NCBI GenBank assembly: GCA_032353305.1
Contig: JAUCNG010369372.1
Location: forward strand, 1-11,628
Source: Cephalothrix spiralis
Lineage: Eukaryota; Nemertea; Palaeonemertea; Archinemertea; Cephalotrichidae
DNA: 11,628 bases
Direction of reading: 5' to 3'
The notes under the pieces were generated by a model, which was given only the letters and a program-made list of their open reading frames with translations, was not told the origin of the DNA and searched no databases. Made by a program: the position numbers and the translations under genes. This document shows, piece by piece, positions 10,001-11,628 of this stretch; the first letter of the stretch is position 1, and every line of letters begins with the position of its first letter.

Positions 10001-10912
10001 GAAAACTCCGTCGGCGGCTCTCTCTCTCTCTTGTGGTATATGCCCAGATCGCTGGGTGAGACATTGTCTCGACACCGTTGGATTTCTAAGATTTATTATT
10101 GGGTCTTTTAGGATCTATCAGAGAGTCGTCTCGATTTACTCTCGGAATCCGACGTTCTAAATCGATCGTCAGATAAGAAGTCGACGAAGCCGACTATTAC
10201 TTAGCGTGCTAAGTGTCAGAGAGTGTCCGCTCCTCCTGGGAGCCGCCTACCGGCTACTCTAATACATGCATTTTATTGCACTTATCGAAAAGCCCCAGGG
10301 TTCTTTATTGTGTATGAAACTTCCGAGAATCATACACACCAAGCCGAGACAATCTATGCGTCGCAATTGTCTTTGATTTTACACAACCCAGTCTGGAGCA
10401 CTGGATGACAATTTTGACAACCTGCATAGATCAGTTGGCGAGAGAAGTGGATCGAACGGGGTTCGAACACTCGAACATCAGATTATGAGTCTGATGAACT
10501 ACCTACTGAGCTAACCGGGCAGTTGTCGGCGGCGGATTTTAAAAAAAATTTAATTTTTCGAAAAACATTCTTTGGCGGGGAAGGTAGACAAATTGATAAA
10601 ATGGTATTACTGAAATTATTGATAATTATAGTATTGGATTTCGTACCTGATTATGAATGAGGCAAGGAACTCGTCTATAGTAATTGATAGGATGGACTGG
10701 CATGAACTTTATGAGTACTGTTAGGTGGGAATTTGGTTTTAGTGATCCACTTAATTTCTCAAACTTGAAGACACTTTCATTGCAATCAAGTTCAAATTGA
10801 AAAACAGCTCCCACATCAGAGTCATTAATTAATTCGACAGCTTTTGTTGCCTCAAAGTTGGCATCAATTTGAGAGAAATTGACAGAATTCGTATTCAGTC
10901 GAACCTTTGGGC
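741..10912 (-). CDS. CFAP65: CFAP65 (CCDC108/FAP65-like), partial gene, ten internal exons
   Basis: Cilia- and flagella-associated protein 65 is an axonemal protein built from Ig-like ASH/MSP beta-sandwich domains. Its Chlamydomonas homologue is assigned to the central-pair C2a projection, and loss in humans causes malformed, immotile sperm flagella. Seen here: ten minus-strand exons with GT donors and AG acceptors. Exon phases agree at every junction, so 2041 nt splice to about 680 codons with no stop or frameshift. Recognisable family stretches in order are PLFLDLLGTCHTELGKPALL, LELDDNGALF, LKSTSFRVTFNP, FFGAQLECYAFYKSLRDHKL, FPPWCLTVTCSGNTF, RVPIRFEW, YVDFGNV and HLWNLFSVD. Repeated ASH-type strands of the form L-x-F-x(n)-N-x(n)-P are visible in exons 1 and 4-9. 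The start codon, N-terminal part and C-terminal part lie outside the window; human CFAP65 is about 1,900 residues. HYDIN, DLEC1 and CFAP47 share ASH domains, but the GTCH...FPPE...GAL linker points to CFAP65. Family assignment is from memory of the family, not from a search. Confidence 0.85.
1021..1857. other. Intron between CFAP65 exons i and j
   Basis: 837-bp intron with donor TGTG|GTGAGT and acceptor tttccag. Apart from the open frame at 1599-1810 described separately, it is AT-rich DNA without a repeat I can name. A small hairpin, ccctg...caggg, lies near 1467-1483. Confidence 0.6.
1599..1810 (-). other. Unidentified open frame inside the intron, possible alternative terminal exon
   Basis: A minus-strand frame of about 70 codons without stops. 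It contains GLAETVDGLRIIFSKGSKQL, NKWGANGIALKMAEGK and LLNLFKIVVECLKQAQIS, ending at TGA (1599-1601). AATAAA lies at 1516-1521 on the minus strand, about 80 nt after the stop. Codon use looks coding-like, but I do not recognise the protein. An AG at 1811-1812 preceded by a T-run would join exon i in frame (G|CA = Ala), but that intron would be only 47 nt. It could equally be a fossil of a transposon or retrocopy. Confidence 0.3.
1858..2267 (-). CDS. CFAP65: CFAP65 exon i
   Basis: 410 nt, the longest exon; one base completes an Arg codon and it leaves in phase 1. Acceptor tttcaattccag|A; donor TGTG|GTGAGT. It reads RFEWHTKHADAKFISVSPKT, WTFTPNSHDKVVLKPSLVVW, YVDFGNVIVGSSESRYFTIC and ends DEQVRGDAC. 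It completes one ASH domain and starts another (VDFGNV.VG....R.F...N.S). An ATG inside the exon is not a start, because the frame is open upstream to the acceptor and continues from the previous exon. Confidence 0.87.
2268..2961. other. Intron between CFAP65 exons h and i
   Basis: 694-bp intron. It contains the LINE-like tail at 2326-2463. Between about 2640 and 2720 are two short inverted repeats, cccgaat/attcggg and gttttgc/gcaaaac. The rest (2464-2640 and 2721-2961) is AT-rich with nothing recognisable. Confidence 0.6.
2326..2463 (+). mobile_element. LINE-like 3' end with hairpin and ATCA-repeat tail
   Basis: The stretch ends in three tandem ATCA units (2451-2463) after a short AT-rich tail. 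Just upstream is a perfect 9-bp hairpin: aaagaatct (2382-2390), loop ac, agattcttt (2393-2401). Short-repeat tails behind a small hairpin are typical of CR1/L2-type non-LTR retrotransposons, so this reads as a truncated 3' copy on the plus strand. No reverse transcriptase sequence is present; the family is inferred. Confidence 0.4.
2962..3240 (-). CDS. CFAP65: CFAP65 exon h
   Basis: 279 nt; one base completes a Gly codon and it leaves in phase 2. Acceptor tttctttacag|T; donor ATCAG|GTATGG. It encodes IFSVKPSKGLLGQGSQVFTV, FKNVMKVFLNEAEKNTQELK, LFGSAEVANVFLENEATIYF and TERLYHVKNISRVPI. It holds the end of one ASH domain (SVKPSKGLL) and the start of the next (IYFKPTCIGT...VKN.S..P). Confidence 0.87.
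3368..3447. repeat. Cluster of short inverted GTCGTGA repeats
   Basis: tttgtcgtga (3368-3377) pairs with tcatgacaaa (3389-3398), one mismatch, 11-nt loop. A second inverted copy, tcacgacaaa, starts at 3406, and tgtcgtgaac lies at 3438-3447. Four copies of one 7-mer in alternating orientation within 80 bp. Confidence 0.5.
3526..3691 (+). repeat. 14-G homopolymer and G-rich tract
   Basis: A run of 14 G residues (3526-3539) is followed by separated G blocks: ggggtgggtgg (3590-3602), gggcgggtggggg (3631-3645) and gggggtgggtg (near 3680). In an AT-rich window this is striking and could form G-quadruplex DNA on the plus strand; the CFAP65 transcript would be C-rich here. Run length may be unreliable in the assembly. 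Confidence 0.6.
3895..4063 (-). CDS. CFAP65: CFAP65 exon g
   Basis: 169 nt; two bases complete a Gly codon and it leaves in phase 2. Acceptor ttcttttttag|GAAAT; donor CAGG|GTGAGT. It reads NTFAPGNETFLPRFTLDSPK, then LVFPAVNKDEATYRTVLLTN and TGTNPILYDFEKDNSG. This is a typical ASH start: 'L.FP.V......R.V.L.N.G..P..Y'. Confidence 0.85.
4220..4318. repeat. Nested inverted repeat (foldback)
   Basis: Outer arms agtaaatcct (4220-4229) and aggatttact (4309-4318) are perfect. Inner arms 4234-4250 and 4274-4290 pair with small gaps. A separate mini-hairpin, ggcaa-caaaa-ttgcc (4293-4307), sits on the right side. The whole could fold as a branched hairpin of about 100 nt. Confidence 0.6.
4645..4722 (-). 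repeat. tRNA-derived SINE head
   Basis: On the minus strand an A-box-like ttagctcagtgag (4703-4715) is followed by a B-box ggttcgattcg (4653-4663). Between them is a perfect stem acgac/gtcgt resembling an anticodon arm with a six-base loop. The spacing and arms are too irregular for a working tRNA, so a SINE or pseudo-tRNA is more likely. Confidence 0.5.
4851..4977. repeat. Foldback element with ~60-bp arms
   Basis: Left arm 4851-4909 and right arm 4916-4977 are imperfect reverse complements separated by about 6 nt. For example ttcatgggtctcgagccat pairs with atggctctcgacccatgaa with few mismatches. Weaker complementarity continues outwards to about 4828 and 5000. Similar peptides appear in both strands because of the palindrome, not because of genes. 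Confidence 0.65.
5016..5161. repeat. 73-bp tandem duplication spanning an exon end and splice donor
   Basis: Copy 5016-5088 and copy 5089-5161 are head-to-tail and differ at one base by eye (t5068 versus g5141). The second copy contains the last 23 nt of CFAP65 exon f (5139-5161), its donor and 50 nt of intron. The first therefore carries a spare exon end and a second donor, AAG|GTAAT. Confidence 0.9.
5139..5265 (-). CDS. CFAP65: CFAP65 exon f, with a duplicated splice donor
   Basis: 127 nt; enters in phase 0 and leaves in phase 1. Acceptor tgtttatttcag|ACT; donor TCAG|GTAATA. It encodes TARNQFFGAQLECYAFYKSL, RDHKLVEDVTHFPPWC and LTVTCSG. A longer open frame overlaps it in another phase, but only this frame joins its neighbours and carries family motifs. 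The last 23 nt of the exon plus 50 nt of intron are tandemly duplicated downstream, see 5016-5161. Confidence 0.85.
5643..5915. mobile_element. Non-autonomous DNA transposon (MITE-like) flanked by TA
   Basis: Terminal inverted repeats: the left begins ccataaaacccc and runs to tagtccgc (5643-5667); the right begins gcggacta and ends ggggttttacgg (5886-5915). They match apart from an indel of about 5 nt. TA lies directly outside both ends (5641-5642 and 5916-5917), fitting a TA target duplication as in Tc1/mariner-type elements. The 273-bp interior has no transposase. The superfamily is inferred from the TA only. Confidence 0.65.
5928..6120 (+). repeat. tRNA-like / SINE-like segment next to the MITE
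   Basis: A good B-box, gtgggttcgaatctc, lies at 5934-5948, but no A-box is seen upstream, where the MITE ends. The body to about 6120 is more GC-rich than its surroundings. Read on the minus strand it gives the 'DSNPRP' peptide often produced by translating tRNA-derived repeats. The MITE may have replaced or split the head. Confidence 0.35.
6166..6251 (-). CDS. CFAP65: CFAP65 exon e
   Basis: 86 nt, the shortest exon. The first two bases complete a codon; it leaves in phase 0. Acceptor ttacatttcag|AT; donor CCG|GTGAGT. It reads SSHVYHVTPATMDIPPLKST then SFRVTFNP, the second half of the ASH domain begun in the previous exon ('I.PLKST.F.V.F.P'). Confidence 0.85.
6588..6669. repeat. CGG-rich island ending in a 12-bp palindrome
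   Basis: ttcggcggcggcgagcg begins near 6588, and the island ends with the perfect palindrome gcggccggccgc (6658-6669). GC content contrasts sharply with the flanking AT-rich intron. Confidence 0.5.
6857..6964. repeat. Irregular CGGCGG repeat cluster
   Basis: The word cggcg(g/c) recurs at about 6858, 6881, 6887, 6912, 6930 and 6946, separated by AT-rich spacers, with ggcgcgcc at 6891-6898. The same word recurs at 6592, 8890, 9970, 10012 and 10527, so it is a dispersed unit rather than a single CpG island. Confidence 0.5.
7149..7284 (-). CDS. CFAP65: CFAP65 exon d
   Basis: 136 nt; enters in phase 0 and leaves in phase 1. Acceptor atatttttcag|CAT; donor GGAG|GTAAGC. It encodes HIIPHISTDIHQAEFGQC, then GGIFQQTINVTNHTKGKVSV and VWMG. 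The pattern F-G-x-C...N-V-T-N-H-T-x-G-x-V-x-V-x-W is the first half of an ASH domain. The split codon with the next exon gives Asp. Confidence 0.85.
7521..8115 (+). repeat. Diverged direct repeats enclosing the hairpin
   Basis: ttttagacctcataaatg at 7521 and ttttagaccataaatg at 8014 start two parallel stretches. Both continue through (t)gggctaata...aaatat and on to a tacgtcat/gacgtcat word, roughly 100 nt each with indels. They look like two copies of one element, or terminal direct repeats of a larger unit, with the foldback between. Confidence 0.5.
7776..7933. repeat. Long hairpin-forming inverted repeat
   Basis: Left arm 7776-7854 and right arm 7862-7933 are imperfect reverse complements around a 7-nt loop (7855-7861). 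Ends pair best: catcttggaatccggtaatt is mirrored exactly on the right, and taaatcgactaaacc pairs with ggtttggtcgattta with one mismatch. The middle of the arms has gaps. The predicted stem is about 75 bp, the strongest foldback in the window. Confidence 0.8.
8171..8329 (-). CDS. CFAP65: CFAP65 exon c
   Basis: 159 nt, phase 0 at both ends. Acceptor tttcttacag|CAT; donor ACG|GTATGT. It reads HLNELLKSGTLELDDNGALF and ends MDEYFNDGYHTDLT. It continues the linker region (family pattern PP-x-L-L-x-G-x-L-x-L-D-x-x-G-A-L) and is rich in acidic residues rather than beta strands, unlike the flanking ASH domains. Confidence 0.85.
8503..8565. repeat. Small inverted repeat
   Basis: cagttcaatgttttaaac (8503-8520) pairs with gtttaaatactgaactg (8549-8565) with a few mismatches and a 28-nt loop. 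It may be part of the same element as the hammerhead-like motif downstream. Confidence 0.45.
8683..8716 (+). ncRNA. Hammerhead-ribozyme-like motif of a Penelope-type element
   Basis: CTGAAGA (8683-8689) matches the hammerhead core CUGANGA. It is followed by a perfect 7-bp stem, gatcctt/aaggatc (8691-8697 and 8702-8708), then GAAAC (8709-8713) and GTC (8714-8716), the usual cleavage triplet. Penelope-like retroelements are known to carry such minimal hammerheads in their terminal repeats, and the AT-rich stretch after it resembles those tails. One unpaired base (8690), no loop between GAAAC and GTC, and weak stem I suggest a relict or a form active only as a dimer. Confidence 0.5.
8871..9145. 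repeat. Minisatellite, about five 40-67 bp units
   Basis: Units begin with ttttaccgccggcgagattt or a variant and continue with a gaaaagtctttaaacattt-type half. Starts of the accgcc part are at about 8884, 8930, 8975, 9029 and 9096, with a truncated unit at 9135. Each unit alternates a GC-rich core and an AT-rich spacer. The array ends about 30 bp from the donor of CFAP65 exon b. Confidence 0.75.
9175..9303 (-). CDS. CFAP65: CFAP65 exon b
   Basis: 129 nt, phase 0 at both ends. Acceptor ttatcttcag|GCT; donor GAG|GTAAAA. It encodes APLFLDLLGTCHTELGKPAL then LQPKHLKRYKTHIERG and FSMFPPE. This linker between Ig-like domains is the stretch I find most diagnostic of CFAP65. The donor sits only about 30 bp from the edge of a minisatellite in the following intron. 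Confidence 0.88.
9605..9630. repeat. Perfect 11-bp hairpin
   Basis: caggaatatat (9605-9615), loop acac, atatattcctg (9620-9630). Confidence 0.7.
10018..10030. repeat. CT microsatellite
   Basis: Six and a half CT dinucleotides directly after a tcggcgg word. Confidence 0.8.
10448..10520 (-). repeat. tRNA-Met(CAU)-like SINE head or pseudo-tRNA
   Basis: Minus strand: A-box ttagctcagtaggt (10501-10514), a perfect anticodon stem tcaga/tctga with seven-base loop ctcataa (anticodon CAU at 10485-10487), and a B-box-like gttcgaacccc (10458-10468). The first seven bases do not pair with the 3' end, and the D and T stems are broken, so a functional tRNA is unlikely; a SINE derived from tRNA-Met fits better. 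Confidence 0.6.
10647..10912 (-). CDS. CFAP65: CFAP65 exon a (first in window)
   Basis: 266 nt. The acceptor follows the tract ttctatttcag; the first two bases complete a Gly codon begun in an unseen upstream exon. It reads PKVRLNTNSVNFSQIDANFE and continues to SGSLKPNSHLTVLIKFMP and RRVPCLIHNQ. This is one complete ASH-type Ig-like domain: a strand, a 'VELINDSD' turn, then the 'GSLKPN...L.I.F.P' motif. The donor is CAG|GTACGA, phase 0. The join to the next exon gives CLIHNQ-APLFLDLLGTCH, as expected for the family. Confidence 0.85.
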
Positions 10913-10971
10913 CTGAAATAGAAGGAATACATATTTAGACATGGAAGATAGAGGAATTATTCTGACGTGCC

Positions 10972-11180
10972 GTTCTAGTTGTGAGGACGTCACGCTTGTA
11001 TTCCGGAGGTCCCGGGTTCGATTCCAGGCGTTCACCACCACTATCGATCGTGAAGAACCTTGCGCATGTTCCGTCGCTCACATTTCAGTTTCTCGGTCAG
11101 GTTAAATACATGGAGAAGGATGTCTTTCCGCAAAGAAAGATCTCTCCCTTTGGGGTAAACCCGCTCAGGTCTGGTATGTA
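10972..11180 (+). repeat. tRNA-derived SINE, plus strand
   Basis: A-box-like tagttgtgagg (10976-10986) and a strong B-box gggttcgattcc (11014-11025) about 40 nt apart. The context ggtcccgggttcgattcc is very tRNA-like. A less AT-rich body runs to about 11180. The source tRNA is not clear. Confidence 0.5.
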
Positions 11181-11355
11181 AAGAAAATAGGACCTAACTT
11201 GATGATTAAGAGTAATATGCTGAAGGTGCCAGCGAAAGCGCCCGGTGAACGGGCTTGTTCGGTCTCCAGTACGGATCCTGAACGTTTTTTTGTGGTTGAC
11301 GATAAAGCAATAAACCTGTAATACCATATATACATATTAAAATTATGTTTACTCA

Positions 11356-11411
11356 GGCCCTCGAACTCGCGCCCTCCAGTCTGAAAGGCCAGTGTCGCCA
11401 GTGCGATACCA
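11356..11411 (-). repeat. tRNA-derived SINE head, minus strand
   Basis: Minus strand: tggtatcgcactgg (11398-11411) at an A-box position and gcgagttcgaggg (11358-11370) at a B-box position, with a cctttcag loop between them. The two tRNA-like units (10972 and 11356) are in opposite orientation. Confidence 0.4.
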
Positions 11412-11528
11412 AATGTGCCACAAAACCAATGATATATTAAATTCATTGATTTACACTATGTATATTTTCGTCACAGTTTCGTCAAAGACTCAGTACCGCT
11501 AGACATAATAGAGGGTGGTGATGGGGTC

Positions 11529-11613
11529 TAACGGGAGGCGGGATATGGGAAAAATGGCTTAACGGGAGCGGGATATAGCAATATTTTAAAAACGGGATCG
11601 CGAAACGGGATAC
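11529..11613 (+). repeat. Degenerate AACGGGA(G/T) repeat
   Basis: taacgggaggcgggatat (11529), taacgggagcgggatat (11559), aaacgggatcgcg (11589) and aaacgggatac (11603). A related patch lies at 6397-6452 in another intron. Confidence 0.55.
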
Positions 11614-11628
11614 TCATTCTGGAGGGAT

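Larger units (their letters stand above)
9304..10646. other. Largest intron, between CFAP65 exons a and b
   Basis: 1343 bp. It holds a hairpin (9605-9630), three copies of gatattttattg (9563, 9711, 9765), CGGCGG words near 9970, 10012 and 10527, a CT run (10018-10030) and a tRNA-Met-like head (10448-10520). 10040-10430 is of more even base composition with repeated tcagagagt words and no recognised product. Short open frames here are not supported as genes. Confidence 0.55.
10913..11628. other. Region upstream of the first visible CFAP65 exon
   Basis: Presumably intron. No exon ending in phase 1 that would donate to exon a was found. It holds a plus-strand tRNA-like head, a minus-strand one, a short gcccg-gtgaa-cgggc hairpin near 11239-11253, and the AACGGGA repeats at the end. 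Confidence 0.5.

Noticed and set aside
9950-10440. Solo LTR with a primer-binding site
   Set aside because: The adjacent tRNA similarity covers most of a tRNA instead of an 18-nt 3' complement, and no matching TG...CA termini or second LTR are seen.
10448-10520. Functional tRNA-Met gene
   Set aside because: The anticodon arm is perfect, but the acceptor, D and T stems do not pair.

Overview
This is nuclear DNA from an intron-rich animal, most likely a marine or aquatic invertebrate; I cannot place it more closely. The evidence is ten short exons bounded by GT/AG splice sites, AT-rich introns of about 0.5-1.3 kb, tRNA-headed SINE-like repeats, a LINE-type 3' tail, a TA-flanked inverted-repeat element and a Penelope-type hammerhead-like motif. 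Nothing looks bacterial: there are no operons, ribosome binding sites or long ORFs.

The only gene I can recognise is the middle of CFAP65 (CCDC108 / FAP65 family, a central-pair protein of motile cilia and sperm flagella) on the minus strand. From 5' to 3' of the gene the exons are 10647-10912, 9175-9303, 8171-8329, 7149-7284, 6166-6251, 5139-5265, 3895-4063, 2962-3240, 1858-2267 and 741-1020. All ten join in one reading frame with matching intron phases and give about 680 residues without a stop. Both ends of the gene lie outside the window: the first visible exon needs one base from an upstream exon, and the last ends mid-codon at a strong donor.

The introns hold the rest. 1-740: no exon found, and base-step statistics unlike the rest of the window. 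1021-1857: an unexplained open frame followed by AATAAA. 2268-2961: a LINE-like 3' tail. 3241-3894: a 14-G run and G-rich DNA. 4064-5138: two foldback hairpins, a tRNA-like SINE head and a 73-bp tandem duplication that copies a splice donor. 5266-6165: a TA-flanked MITE-like element abutting a tRNA-like segment. 6252-7148: islands of CGG-rich DNA. 7285-8170: a long hairpin between direct repeats. 8330-9174: the hammerhead-like motif and a minisatellite. 9304-10646: small repeats and a tRNA-Met-like SINE head. 10913-11628: two more tRNA-like heads and a degenerate AACGGGA repeat.

No novel multi-gene system is visible. The points most worth a second look are the duplicated splice donor, the intronic foldbacks, the hammerhead-like motif, the unexplained open frame at 1599-1810 and the odd composition of the first 600 bases.
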